Source: Neonectria sp. B-13 (Eukaryota; Ascomycota; Sordariomycetes; Hypocreales; Nectriaceae). Taken from it: a stretch of 64,000 bases of DNA. Below, in pieces: positions 45,595 to 56,550 of the stretch (position 1 is its first letter; every line of letters begins with the position of its first letter). Where the stretch lies: contig NOKP01000019.1 of assembly GCA_002682825.1 (NCBI GenBank), positions 868,001 through 932,000 of the forward strand, read 5' to 3'. The position numbers were made by a program, and so were the translations under genes. The notes under the pieces were generated by a model that saw nothing but the letters and a program-made list of their open reading frames with translations, was not told where the DNA came from and ran no database searches.

Positions 45595-46691
45595 GGAATT
45601 GTCCGTCCTTTATGCAGTGTTTGTATCGTCAGTCAGTGGTGTGTTGTGTGTTGTGTAAAGCTCGATGCAGAATTGAGCACCGAGGTCGCGTTTTATACAT
45701 GTAAACGACCTTGGAGCAATGACTGATTGAAGAACAGAAGAATACTGCAACTTACGGTTTTTTAAGAAACGTAAAGTAAATACCGTGACATCACATGAGT
45801 TATCCAGCACAGTAAAGGTGGAGGGGACTGAACATACATGAGTATATGTGAATGAAAGAGAAAACATGACAGAACATATAAATAGTAATGAGTGATTTGA
45901 ACAGTGATTAGTGCCGTCATATTTACTTGAGTAACTCGATGAATACGGGCCTTACGATGGAGTAGGAATGAATGGGTGAAAGGGTGGATGTACCGCTGAA
46001 CAATGAGTTGAGTGGGTCAGCGCAATTAGCAACGCTTGAATGAACAGTATTACTAAAGGAAACAATACATCAAGTACAACAGAACAATGTAGGTCTAAAT
46101 CATAGTACGAAATAATCTTGTTCTTCTGGCTTCTGCCAATAGTCTGCATCATTTCACTGCACAATGATCCAGCTAAGGTTGTGGATCATAGTGATTGTAG
46201 ACAGGGGTTGATGTGAGAATGCGGGACCCCGTATTGTCTTGTCTCCGTGATGTTTTCATTGTCTCCCCACTCACGATCGACTCCAATTTGTGGGACGCGG
46301 CGATGTTGGGGTTTGGAGATGCAAGTTGGGATAGCAGGAATAGTGGCCACTGCTTGCATTAAGGGGCGTTGTAAATATTATGTATTTGGAGTCACTCCCT
46401 TGCAGCTCGTGGCTCGCTCTTCTCTTGTCGATTTCTGTGGTAAACTTGAAGCCTACTAGTTCTTTACAATTCATCTTCAAAATATAGTCGACGCTGGAGG
46501 AAATGGGTAACATGACGCGGAGAAGTAGTCCATCAAACTGGTCATCCTATTATGGCATTGGACCTGATATCTAGCAACCACCTTGCAAGCGTCTCGAGGC
46601 ATTTTACGGAAGTATAGGCTTGCCATATAAAATAATGAAGATGTCTATTTAGACGATTAAGATCTATGGACAAAAGAGTAGGCACTTTAAG
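45595..46691. other. Intergenic, TATA box at 45691-45697
   Basis: TATAAAA on the minus strand at 45691-45697 sits about 100 bp before the ATG of the repeat protein. The rest is moderately AT-rich with no gene recognised. Confidence 0.45.
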
Positions 46692-48473
46692 TTAATCTAT
46701 AGGAAACTCTCGGGGCTTGCTACACGGAAAGATGGAATTTCGCACCATGCTCAATATAGACATTTCAAACCCCCAGTCGCCCTTCCAGTCAGCCATAGAA
46801 TATCCAGTCCTAAAATGCTCTGCTAGATGATCAACTCGGATATTCCAAGTGTCCATCATGATGCCACAGAAACCACACTGAGATTGGATCTTAGGGCTTG
46901 CGATCTTCCAAAAATTCATGAATCTATCCGTAAACTTGACATTATGGACTCGGCACAGGTGTTGATTAAGGTGGTCTTTTCGATAAAACGTTCTCTCAGC
47001 CGGCTCTCGATCTTGACACGCTGAGTAATTATGGGACTCAATGTGAACGTCATGTGGGTTAGTTAAGCCACAGAAGACACAGGAGACCTGCCCATTTTCT
47101 GAGTCAATAACTCGAGGGCCGTGAGGGGAGCAGACCCATCTCTCAAGAGAGAGATGTAGCGACTTTTCGTGACGCTGCCAATCGTGCTTTGTTCTAAAGG
47201 TCTCAATACAGAATGTACACTGAAAGATTTTGATGGGAGCCGACAGGTCCGTGTTACCATCGTCACTAGGCTTCGCACCAGTCCTTCTCCAGCGACGGCG
47301 ATGAATTTTGTTGTTGGATGGGGCCGACCCATCCGTGTAGGTTGGGTTGAGAAACACACCGTTCAACTCGCAGGTGTCCAAACTGCTAGCCAATGACTGA
47401 CTATCGGGCGACTTTCCAGTGCTGTCTGTGAAGTCAAAGTTGTAAGGGCTATCGAGTGTTGATGACATGCCAGACGAGGAGGCAGTGACTGATCCAGCTC
47501 TAGCAGTAACAGACGCCAGTTCGTGTTCTAGCGGCGAGTATTCCCACCTCTGTAGGGGAATGGTCAGGGTTCCTCTCCTCTGAAGAATGTCAACAGAACC
47601 TGACCAGGTGCTAACCTGAGGTGAAGTTGAGCGAGGAGGCTGAACTTTGCCGCGACGTCGAGCATTAGCGAGCCAGTTGGTGATTTGGGGTTGACTCAAG
47701 CCGGTCTGGCGTTGAAGCTTCTCCTTTTCCTCATGGCTGGGATAAGGGTGCCGGTTGTGTGCTGAGAGCCATTTCTTCAGGATGCGAACAGGTTCTCTTG
47801 AGAATCGAGCACCAATCTTAGGAGGCGGCCCCGGCTTCGGAAACGCATCATCAACTGGCTTGGTGGTGAGGCCGAATAAATCTATCCCAGAAGTACTGCG
47901 CAGTAGGTTTGGAAGTTCATCCGGGACGTCTTCGAGGACAGTGATCTTGGGATGGGGGCCAGTTGCTGGCCAGCGGTTGGCAGGGAAAGTTGTGGTCTCA
48001 GGCTTGAGGCTCTCAGGCTTGAGGCTCTCAGGAATGACAGGACCAAAGCCGCATTCAACTCCGAAGGAAACACAGCTCGTGCAGCAGCCCTTGTACTGGC
48101 CCTCAAGGATTATCTTGCACGAAGAGCCGCTAAGGGCGCAGTTGGCACAAGGGAACCCCAGGGTTTCCCAATGAAAGTCGACTGTAGTCGCCATTTTCGT
48201 GTCCATGGGTGTAGAGGTGTCGCCAGGAGGAATATTATCCTCGAAGGAATGCCGCAGAGCATAGAAACCCAAGTTGTCCTCGTTGAAATTCTCCAAGACA
48301 AGGTCAACATTGCTGTAGTCGGGGCCAGTTGCAAAGCCAGCCCAGATGTCCTGGTATATGGTGTTGCCGACAGCGTCACCTGTCTTGTCCCAATTGGTGA
48401 ACTTGTCTACCTCGTTCATAGTGGCGGCGAATGTCGTCGTAGTCAAGAGAAAGGCATGTGTCTCATTTGGCAT
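46692..48473 (-). CDS. Homeobox and C2H2 zinc-finger transcription factor
   Basis: A single exon. The ATG at 48473 (MPNETHAFLLTTTTFAATMN) gives 593 aa; a second ATG at 48419 (MNEVDKFTNW) is also possible, and upstream in-frame sequence has no ATG. Near residue 108 there is a Cys cluster (CANCALSGSSCK, then GCCTSCVSFGVEC) resembling a zinc-binding knot. A homeodomain of TALE/KN type lies at about 220-280 (RILKKWLSAHNRHPYPSHEE; QPQITNWLANARRRGK with the WxxNxR recognition core). C2H2-like fingers follow from about 415 (FQCTFCIETFRTKHDWQRHE; a Cys/His segment with VSCVFCGLTNPHDVHIESH; QCGFCGIMMDTWNIRVDHLAEH). It is nuclear and binds DNA by family knowledge; targets are unknown. Confidence 0.88.
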   Translation of the reverse strand: MPNETHAFLLTTTTFAATMNEVDKFTNWDKTGDAVGNTIYQDIWAGFATGPDYSNVDLVLENFNEDNLGFYALRHSFEDNIPPGDTSTPMDTKMATTVDFHWETLGFPCANCALSGSSCKIILEGQYKGCCTSCVSFGVECGFGPVIPESLKPESLKPETTTFPANRWPATGPHPKITVLEDVPDELPNLLRSTSGIDLFGLTTKPVDDAFPKPGPPPKIGARFSREPVRILKKWLSAHNRHPYPSHEEKEKLQRQTGLSQPQITNWLANARRRGKVQPPRSTSPQVSTWSGSVDILQRRGTLTIPLQRWEYSPLEHELASVTARAGSVTASSSGMSSTLDSPYNFDFTDSTGKSPDSQSLASSLDTCELNGVFLNPTYTDGSAPSNNKIHRRRWRRTGAKPSDDGNTDLSAPIKIFQCTFCIETFRTKHDWQRHEKSLHLSLERWVCSPHGPRVIDSENGQVSCVFCGLTNPHDVHIESHNYSACQDREPAERTFYRKDHLNQHLCRVHNVKFTDRFMNFWKIASPKIQSQCGFCGIMMDTWNIRVDHLAEHFRTGYSMADWKGDWGFEMSILSMVRNSIFPCSKPREFPID

Positions 48474-49345
48474 TGATGCCACTATGGTTCCCAGCCGACG
48501 TAATGCTATACTGGTAGAAGGGCGATCTGCGTCACAGTAAAAGCATATTAAAGGCAAGAAATCAGGTTACATGCGAAATGGTTGATCAATGCTTACCTGG
48601 CGAACCACTATCTGAATAATTTTAGAGAAGCGGTTTGAGGACTGATCATTTTAGCCAATTGAAGATCGTAACAATTTCTTGTCAGGATCCACTCGTCATT
48701 GAAAGAGGCGTTCGCTAATGAGTAGAAGTTCATCTTGTCGGACTTGCTTGCCTTCCCGTCTATATGAGGTTAGTGCATCGCAAGTTTCCACCAAAAGCCT
48801 GTTGGTGTTACTGGCAATCAAATGCGAGACGCTAAGACATGCAGGAAGCTAGTGGGAGACGAGGAAAAGACGGGATTTACTCAATAAACATCATTCATGA
48901 CTTTTCTCCCCAGAAATGATGAAATGTGCTCACGTTCTCGCCTTTGAATGCTTGGAGCATCCTGCGCAGGGGCTGCATTGTTTCTTTATCTTGTAGAGAC
49001 AGGCGGCCAACACCGGGCCGTCACGTCATCGGGATTTCGGGCTCGCTTCAAGGTTAAGCCCGTCTAAAGACCACATTCTTGTGACCTAGAGAGAGTGCAG
49101 TAATGTTCACTATTCGGCCTCTACCCCGGAATTATCTGCATAGATCAATATGAGACGGCACAGAGTTCCCTGGACGACTTCACATGGCGTATTGGACCAC
49201 TCAACCTAGAGAAATCAATCCACTGTATCTTTTGAAACCCCCTACGTTTAGGATTGACCTGTGGCCTCAAAACGCAGTCAAGAGGTAACAAAGCCCATAT
49301 TTCATAAGATTACTCTTTAGACATCTCATACCACCCCAAGGTCTC
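48474..49345. other. Intergenic, no gene seen
   Basis: Upstream region of the homeobox gene and 3' flank of the cyanamide hydratase gene. No additional coding exon was recognised with confidence. Confidence 0.4.
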
Positions 49346-50133
49346 TTACTGATACCCCTTCATCAACTGATTTCCCTCCACCTGCTTATCAAAGTCGGGA
49401 ATATGTGTCGTATGACACCATGGCTTCAGGTCAATCTCCTTGCGGATCGCGACACCGAAGCACGAGCACCACCCGTTTCTTGGAAAGTGCTTGTTCACAT
49501 CGTCCCTCGTATCTTTGTGCAGGATCTCCGGGTAATTCTGGATATGCGGGTGCCCGCCGACATTGTCGTAGAGAGTTGACAGCTGAACCAGTTGCCCCAG
49601 TAGTGTAATGGTTCCATCCGTACCCATGTCCTGATGCCGGATAATCGCTTCGCACACAGCTTCGGCTTGATTCTTGGTCCCGCCATGCTCCTGCAGGAGA
49701 TTCAGGGCCAGGATACCGCCATGGAATTCGAAGGACAAGTGCGTCGCGTGGAGGTTCTTGTCCGTGGTGCTGATGTCGTGAAGGAGGAAGGCCAACGCGA
49801 CAGTGGAGGGAGAGATGGTCTCAGCGTACTGGGGGAATTGCTGCTTGATGATGGCGGTGGCTTTGTTGCGTTAGTGAGGCCCGAGGATAAGATGAGAGGA
49901 GGGTGCATACCATAGTAATAGGCCCTCATGGAGTGATTGAAGGTATGGATTGGTAGCTGTTCCTTGGCGTATTGCTGTACCTTGGCCACTAGGGGATCGT
50001 CCGAGGGGAACTTGATGTCGTCGACGAGCAGGGGCGTGGGCTTGTTGATGAACGGCTTGCCATTGAAGAGCTTCCCTGCGTCAACGGGGACGGCAGTCCA
50101 GCCGTTCTGGGCGATTTCATCGATGCTTGACAT
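49346..50133 (-). CDS. Cyanamide hydratase-like HD-domain protein
   Basis: Exons 49911-50133 and 49346-49860 (50-nt intron, donor GTATGC, branch CTAAC, acceptor AAAG) encode 245 aa, close to the 244 aa I recall for fungal cyanamide hydratase. The HD metal site is visible: HTFNHSMRAYYYA near residue 62, LLHDISTTDKN near 103 and HLSFEFHGG after it, then AIIRHQDMG. The family converts cyanamide to urea using a metal ion; the related yeast proteins are DDI2/DDI3. It begins MSSIDEIAQNGWTAVPVDAG, and no signal peptide is present, so it is cytosolic. A TATATA lies about 120 bp upstream. Confidence 0.9.
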
Positions 50134-51425
50134 TTTGCACTAACAGTTGATAGTGAAAGGGATGAGTGACGCTTTGTGCTTTGAGACCTTGAAGCCTGGA
50201 ATTGGGAACGAAGCAGGTGTCGACTTCAATTATGGAGCTGGGACTGATAGTCGTATATAGTTCAGAAAAGGGTGTGGAATCATGATATTCGGACTTCCTT
50301 CGGGTTCTTGTTAATAAGAGCCTAGTGACAAAAGATCTCGGGAGACGGACAAGTTATGTCACTGCCAGGTCTCTGTCTCCACTGTCAGCAAAGAGATCCT
50401 CGGTAGACTGCAGCCCCCTCATCAATCATCCACTAACACGGGACAAGCCACCGGATGCACGGCACCAACTGACACGCGGGCTGACTTGCCCGAAGGCCAA
50501 AGGGCGTCGACGACATCAGCAGTCAAAAGGTCTGAAAACAACGCTGGCCGTGCTGGGAAACGATGATACTGTGAATCACTCCCGATCCGGGTTGTCGCGT
50601 GCCATGTCTACCCAGTCTTTCATTCAGCCCAGGAGAGAAAGACTAACGCTATTTTACCGCTTTAACAGGCTGTGAGGCGCGGGCCGCAGTCACCCGTATG
50701 TACTGCTACATCCCCTGGCTCTGTGGATAAATCAGGAAGTGCATTGGTAAGCGGGGTTTGGCTGACTGGAACGAGACCAGCTGCCTCCAAAACTTCCTGT
50801 TTCTATTGTCTCCACTATGTTCCTATGTAGCTGTATGCTGTGCGTTGTGGTACAGTTGACGACAACAGTAACGATATGGGCCAGAGTATAGTCCTCAGAT
50901 TTACTGTGCTCCGCTCGGTTGGAGGTGTTTAATTACTCAACGTCAAACCTCCAACGGGAAGTTGCAGACTTCGTAGTGTGCTGGTCGCAAACCTTGCGGA
51001 TGCGAGCAGTTCCTACCGTGGCACAAAAGTACGTTTACTAGTGTCAAAGCAAATGCCGAATAAAGCATGATAATCTATGGAGGGAATTACGGCCCAGGGC
51101 GAGAAGGCTGTGGTGCTGCAAGTGGTTGTTGTTTCCGAGATTTCGTTCTCACTGGTGTAAATGTTCTAGTGGAGGCTATCACTAGTTGCTTACTTCGAGC
51201 GACGGCAAGATCGGCATTATAAAGCACGTGATGACGTGCAAATTCTCAAAGCTAACTATACGGAGTCTAGTCAGCTCGTATCACAATATATGTTTCGCTG
51301 AAACAACCAGACATTCCAAGACTCAAGCACTTCAACGGTGTAGGCATCTTCTATCGAGCCTGCTAATCACCACATCGATAAGTCGACACTCTTTCCGAAA
51401 GCTCCCCAAGATTCTTTCTAGGAGA
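50134..51425. other. Intergenic between divergent genes, no gene seen
   Basis: A plus-strand frame near 50325-50675 lacks an ATG start and domain content. The TATA-like TATATA at about 50252-50257 fits the minus-strand hydratase gene. Confidence 0.45.
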
Positions 51426-52835
51426 ATGCTCCTTCAACTTGTGCAATGTGTTCAAGGCACGCTGAAAGCTTCCACGATCATTTATGGTTCCATATCCATC
51501 ATGCTTCTGCTAAGCCTGGCCTTGGCTGTTGTCATCTGGACTGGAAACATCTCTACAACGCGCAGGGCGCTGAGACACCTACGACAGCTCGGATTATCTA
51601 CCAGCAACATGGTGGACCAGTATGACCCTAAATTCGACGCACCAGAAGACACCCCAGTCGCTGGACCAGTACACATCAAGGCCATTTACATCCATCCCGT
51701 CAAGTCATGCGGGCCCATCGAGATGAACCGTGCCTTGCTCACCAAGACCGGTTTTATGTACGATAGATGTTTCGCGATTGCAACAGAAACCGTCAAGACA
51801 GACACCGCCACGAGGTCGGAATGGCGATTTATCAGCCAGCGCACCAAGCCAAGCATGTCCCAGATTAAGACGGAGTTATGGCTTCCGAACAAGGAGAACA
51901 ATCAGCAAGACCCGCTAGTTCAGGCAGGTGGATGTCTCGTTCTGACGTTCCGAGACCCAGATATTCCTAGTTGGACCAGCCGGCTTGAGACAATCTTTCA
52001 TACGTGGAGTCTCTCCGCAACGCCACAGTTATCCTTCATTGTGCCTCTCCAACCTACGCCCACCCAGATGAACGACTTTGAGATAAGGCTGAAAACGTTC
52101 GCTATCCACCACCGCGAGGCAAAGGGCCTCGACATGGGCAATGTCCCCTCTGTTGCAGCAGCGTTACCCAAGCTCAAGAGATTCCTGAGAGTCTCAGAGG
52201 ATCAAAGCCTCACGCTCTTGGGGTGTACGCCGGATACTCTTACCCGTACGGATAGAAATCTTGCACCACTGAAATACATTGGTTCCCCGGCATTGCACGG
52301 TTACACGGATCAGCAACCCATCAACATCAATAGCTTGTCTTCAGTCCACGCTGTAGCGGCGCTCCTTCCACCTGAGAATCGACCCCTCAACGCACTTCGC
52401 TTTCGTGCAAACATATGGATCACAGGCACTCCCGCATACGCAGAAGAGACTTGGAAACGCTACCGAATCCTGCCCAAGAGTGTCAGTACCGAGTCGCGAG
52501 CTAGTGTGGCACCAAGGTTTTCTGTTGTTTGTCACACATCTCGGTGTACGATGCCTAACGTCAAGCCGGACACGGGGACATTTGACGCAGACATCCCGCC
52601 CCCACACAAGAAAAGAGGGAGACCACAGCCAAGCACAACGTTAGTGAAGTACCGTTCGATTGAAACCGGAAACGGAATGGCTCTTGGCTACATCGGCATG
52701 CATTGTGTGCCTGAGGATCGGTGCTTGAAGGAGGCTAAGGAGCAAAAAGCAGGATTATACGTTCAAGTTGGCGATGAGATTGAGGTCCTCGAGCGAGGGG
52801 TGCATCTATATGGGTCGACGGGTAATGACTATTAG
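51426..52835 (+). CDS. Membrane-anchored MOSC-domain protein (mARC-like)
   Basis: A single exon. The ATG at 51426 (MLLQLVQCVQGTLKASTIIY) gives 469 aa; the frame is open further upstream but without an ATG-led, protein-like N-terminus. A transmembrane helix (SISIMLLLSLALAVVIW) lies at about residues 22-42. The MOSC N-terminal beta-barrel follows (IKAIYIHPVKSCGPIEMNRA; GFMYDRCFAI), then the MOSC core (RFRANIWITG) and the conserved molybdenum-ligand cysteine in RCTMPNVKPDTG near residue 373. Mitochondrial amidoxime-reducing component proteins of this type reduce N-hydroxylated compounds with cytochrome b5 partners; that role is inferred. Length is longer than animal mARC (about 335 aa), with extra loops. 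Confidence 0.88.
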   Translation: MLLQLVQCVQGTLKASTIIYGSISIMLLLSLALAVVIWTGNISTTRRALRHLRQLGLSTSNMVDQYDPKFDAPEDTPVAGPVHIKAIYIHPVKSCGPIEMNRALLTKTGFMYDRCFAIATETVKTDTATRSEWRFISQRTKPSMSQIKTELWLPNKENNQQDPLVQAGGCLVLTFRDPDIPSWTSRLETIFHTWSLSATPQLSFIVPLQPTPTQMNDFEIRLKTFAIHHREAKGLDMGNVPSVAAALPKLKRFLRVSEDQSLTLLGCTPDTLTRTDRNLAPLKYIGSPALHGYTDQQPININSLSSVHAVAALLPPENRPLNALRFRANIWITGTPAYAEETWKRYRILPKSVSTESRASVAPRFSVVCHTSRCTMPNVKPDTGTFDADIPPPHKKRGRPQPSTTLVKYRSIETGNGMALGYIGMHCVPEDRCLKEAKEQKAGLYVQVGDEIEVLERGVHLYGSTGNDY

Positions 52836-53494
52836 AATCAGCTGTGTCTTTAGAAGATTTACAATATTAGACCCTTGATGCAGATTTTATGGTCGATATC
52901 TCAAGCAGGCTTCTCGTTCGTTCGCAACTTCATCACGGAGGCTGTCAGTATATTATTAGACCAGTGTACACATATTGACCCAACGTAAGCAGCTACATCA
53001 GTCAGTAAAATGCTTGAAGCTTCTCCAGGGCCAGGGCAGAGACTATGTGGCGACTTTCTCATATGCTTCCTAGGCAGTGAGTCCTTTATCCAGTTTGATT
53101 ATGACACGGTGAGTCGGCGGAATTGCTCATTTGAATAAGTTAATTTTTTGACAACGACCGGGATAATAAGACTGAAGGAGGGACTGGTCATGTTGGTTTC
53201 ATTTGCCACCTGCAGCCAATCATGGAGAAATATCTCCAGAAGGTCATGAACTCATCTCGATTTTGTGAGCTTAGGACCTCGTGTGTTGTCGACGAACTAT
53301 CAGAAGACGAGGTATCATATCAGTGTGCATTATAAGTGGGATGCAACAAGGTTGTATATAATTCGAAAGCGTTTTACTACTTTCCAAATGTTAGGGGCCT
53401 GGCTTGTATTGTAATAACATCTACCTTTTAGTAGTATACCCCTACACTCCCTTAGTCTCCGCGTTCACACTCATCCACAATCGTCCCCCTCTCT
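52836..53494. other. Intergenic, no gene seen
   Basis: The stretch is between two convergent genes. Nothing is recognised. Confidence 0.45.
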
Positions 53495-54145
53495 TTATCT
53501 AAACAACTCCCTCGTCGACACACTGTTCAAACATGTCGCACTATTCCCCGGCAGACAAACGTGGCCGCAACCAGCCTCTACGCACACGGAGCCCAACGTG
53601 CCACAATCGCTTTGTGTGATGCAGGCCTGCTGGTCGGTACAGCCATCTGCCACGCGGAAGTTACCGCATACAAATTTCAGGTTGTCAGTGATGACCGTCA
53701 GACAGACGCAGTTTTCACTTGTGGATCCACCGCAGCTGTCGAGGAGTCCTGTGCAGGACGGTTGGGTGCAGGCTCCATTGATGCAGGAGGCGCCGAAGGG
53801 ACACTAGAGTAACAAAGGCCGGCGTTTAGTGATAAACGATGCTTATCCAAAACACGTTTTCTGTATTGTTTAACTTACCACGAAGCCACAGGAGCCACAG
53901 TTGTTCGGATCGGTCAAGTAGGTACTCGGCGAGGGGCAACTGTCTGTCGACGTGCTTGAGGCCACATCAGTCGTTGACGTAGTCGATTCCACGACAGTGG
54001 TTGATATGCTAGAATCAACCACAGTGCTCAGTGTAGAGGAAGTCTCCGACAAAGTAGACACACTGCTGGCCTTGCAGGGACCGGCAAGAGTACCCTGAAA
54101 AAGGACACAGGCGAGCAAGAGCTTGACAATCGGTGATGGGCCCAT
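53495..54145 (-). CDS. Small secreted cysteine-rich protein
   Basis: Exons 53879-54145 and 53495-53803 (75-nt intron, donor GTAAGT, acceptor CTAG) encode 191 aa. A signal peptide is clear (MGPSPIVKLLLACVLFQGTLAG). A Ser/Thr-rich linker (residues about 27-72) suggests O-glycosylation. A cysteine-rich region of roughly 20 Cys follows (PNNCGSCGFVCPFGASC; GACTQPSCTGLLDSCGG; CTDQQACITQSDCGTLGSVC; EAGCGHVCLPGNSATC). The domain is not one I can name. The first in-frame codon upstream is GTG, so the ATG at 54145 is the start. It lies about 600 bp from the AT-rich RIP block. An apoplastic effector or cell-wall role is inference. Confidence 0.8.
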
Positions 54146-54729
54146 CACGAACTTGAGTTAACAATCGGCGGAGAAGGTATTTGCTGGTGAGGAGCAAGAA
54201 CCAGAAGGATCTTTTGCCAGGGATCGGGCAGACACGAGATGTTAGGAACTTGTTGCTTGCGTGGAGCTATAATCCAAAAAGAAAAGGGGTTGAGGCTAGC
54301 TTTCCATGCGGTCATCGAGGGCATCGCGGGGGAACCTGCTTTCGTGCCGCCTGCTAACCAAAAATTGCCCATGGATGCTTGTAAGCAGCTTAGTTTAATT
54401 AATTGTCCTTGAATATTACGAGACTATCGACGCCGTTAGATTTCGCATCGTTTCACCTGCGAGCTGGAAAGGCCAGTCCAGTGACTAGCCTGCTCACCGT
54501 CGCGGATCGTCGCCAATAGTGTGATACCTAATGCAATAGTGCGTTGCCTAGTCCTGGGGCGGCGCCTCCTTGCCGTCCCATACCGGGGGAAAATGGAGGA
54601 TGATGAGCTAAAATAGCCACGTCCTGTGCGGAGGTTGGGATCATCTACAGCCATGTTGACCCGGTCCAAAAGATTGGTTGGTCACCTCAATGACGTCAGT
54701 GATATCTTGGACTAATTTAAAGGACAAAG
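54146..54729. other. Intergenic upstream of the cysteine-rich gene
   Basis: No gene is seen; only short frames. It is the presumed promoter of the secreted protein gene. Confidence 0.4.
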
Positions 54730-55420
54730 GTTTTGACTCTTGACTGGGCAATCTACACGGAATGACCAGGGACACCTTATACTATTGTATTTATAGTAAT
54801 TTTAGCCTTAGTTAATATTATCTGATAGATTAAGATAATGCAGTAGATAACATACAGTAGTTAATACAGTAAGATGCTATGCCTAGCACTATCAATCCCA
54901 ATAACTTAAATATAGTAAGCTTTCCTAGTAATATAGTTCACATTAATATTATACCTTAAGCCTATTTTTATAACCTATTTAAGTCTCTCTCTTTAACCTT
55001 AATATCTAATTTATAAAAAGCTTATCCTAAACTATAGTATATATAAATAACTATCTTTTATTAAGCTAATAAGTCTAATTAGTCTTTTTCTTTCTTTCTT
55101 AATATATTATAATATAATATAATATAATTATAATATATTCTACTTTTACTATTACTTATTATATCTTATAATCTAATAATAAGAAATAAAGCTATAAAGT
55201 ATATAAAATAGAATACTATTACTCTCTAGATAGAAAGATTAAGCCTATTAAGTATAAATAATAGTTTTATTAAGCTAAAATCTATAATCTTAGTAGCTTT
55301 AAGTCTAATTATATAATAGTTAGTATTATCTAAATAGTATATCTAGCTATATTTAGCTACTACTTACTCCTAAATAATAAAGGTACTAAAGTCAATAATA
55401 TTAGCTTCATTAGAGAGGAA
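54730..55420. mobile_element. AT-rich, RIP-type mutated DNA
   Basis: Base composition changes abruptly to very high AT with dense TpA steps and almost no CpA/TpG-derived coding content; a run of repeated AATAT units lies near 55110-55135. This is the pattern left by repeat-induced point mutation on transposable elements in ascomycetes. No intact open frame exists. The parent element cannot be named. Confidence 0.75.
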
Positions 55421-55570
55421 AAGGAGTTTCTTAAAAAGCTCACTAGAAGATTAGAAGCTAGGTCATACTAGGACGAAGCTATTGCTAACAAATTAACCAG
55501 AGACGAATATGCCCTATGGTTCTAGGAGCTATTGGGGTGTATGGAGCTGGTGTGGATGGCCAGTTAGTGC
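55403..55570 (+). pseudogene. Coding relic with TGG-to-TAG-type stops
   Basis: One frame reads IREEKEFLKKLTRRLEARSY, stop, DEAIANKLTRDEYALWF, stop, ELLGCMELVWMAS, stop. The two internal stops are TAG where Trp (TGG) would fit, which is what RIP produces (TpG to TpA). This is the least damaged edge of the AT-rich block and probably part of a transposon protein. I do not recognise the family. Confidence 0.55.
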
Positions 55571-56550
55571 ATTGTGAAATCGGGGGGAAACACAAGGACC
55601 AACAAGGGTGGGATCATGTGGGGTTAAGGAAAAACTTAGACTAGACGGAAAAGGTAGATGGGTTCGGGTCAGATGCAAAGGTTAATAAAGAACTTTAAAA
55701 CCAACCAGGCTCGAGACAAAGAAATTGATGTGTGACACAGTAATCATTACACATTAGGTTCCCTCATAGAGGGATTACACTATCGTATATTCGAGATAGT
55801 TAATAAGCACCGCATACGACCGGCGTACCCTCTAGTATCATGTTCTACTAGGGGAGAACAAAGTTCGAGGCCAGGTTCCAGGATATTGAAGAACGAGTGG
55901 TCAGTCAATATTCCAGATCATCTGGAAATTGAATACGTAGCTCAAATGATAGCTAGGCAGTAATACCCGTGACTTCTCCGCACCTTTGAAAATGAACATG
56001 ATAACCACCTGGAGCCTTTAAAACTGTCTTTCGCTGGCATGTCATTTCACCTGCATTGCCTGGCGACCAGTATACACGAGTATAACCCTTCCCATCACTT
56101 GTTTGACCAACGCCCTTGATCAACATTATGCATCAGGAAAAGGTAGTAGCTCTACAGCTAATCAGTAACGGCAAGTCGCAAGCGTGTAATAGACGCAGCA
56201 GGCATCTCATTGTGACATCTTGAGCTCGCTCGCGGGTCGCTGGTCTCTTCTAGGCCCCGATATGGGCTGCTGTCAATCCAACCTCCTTCAGCGTGGCATG
56301 AAGCCGCGCGAGTTCATCCATTGCCTCATACTTGGCGAGGGTCTCTGACAGTGGAGAGGACATGGCCTATATGCCGAAAACCGGCATCATAGTCATGCTA
56401 TCTCCATGCGATTAGTAGAATTCAACATATTGATAGTTTTGCACACAAACCTTAAGGTGGTATCGCCGTTCCTATTAATACAACTGCATTTCGCCATAGT
56501 GCTGTCACGGTCATCTCTGCACAAGGCCCAAGAGGCGGTGTTATGGCAAC
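55571..56550. other. Intergenic with small dyads, possible repeat remnant
   Basis: At 55731-55860 the sequence starts TGTGACACAG and ends GAGAACA, containing small dyads (CCCTC-ata-GAGGG; CTATC-n8-GATAG). This loosely recalls a solo LTR, but no target-site duplication is visible. A 17-bp dyad TTCCAGAT-C-ATCTGGAA lies near 55912-55927. No gene is supported up to 56550. Confidence 0.35.

Noticed and set aside
50325..50675. 116-codon plus-strand frame
   Set aside because: Does not begin with ATG, basic/Ser-rich low-information content, no domain.
55731..55860. Possible solo LTR (TGTGACACAG ... GAGAACA) with small dyads
   Set aside because: No target-site duplication, no second copy in the window and no primer-binding site, so the resemblance to an LTR is too weak.
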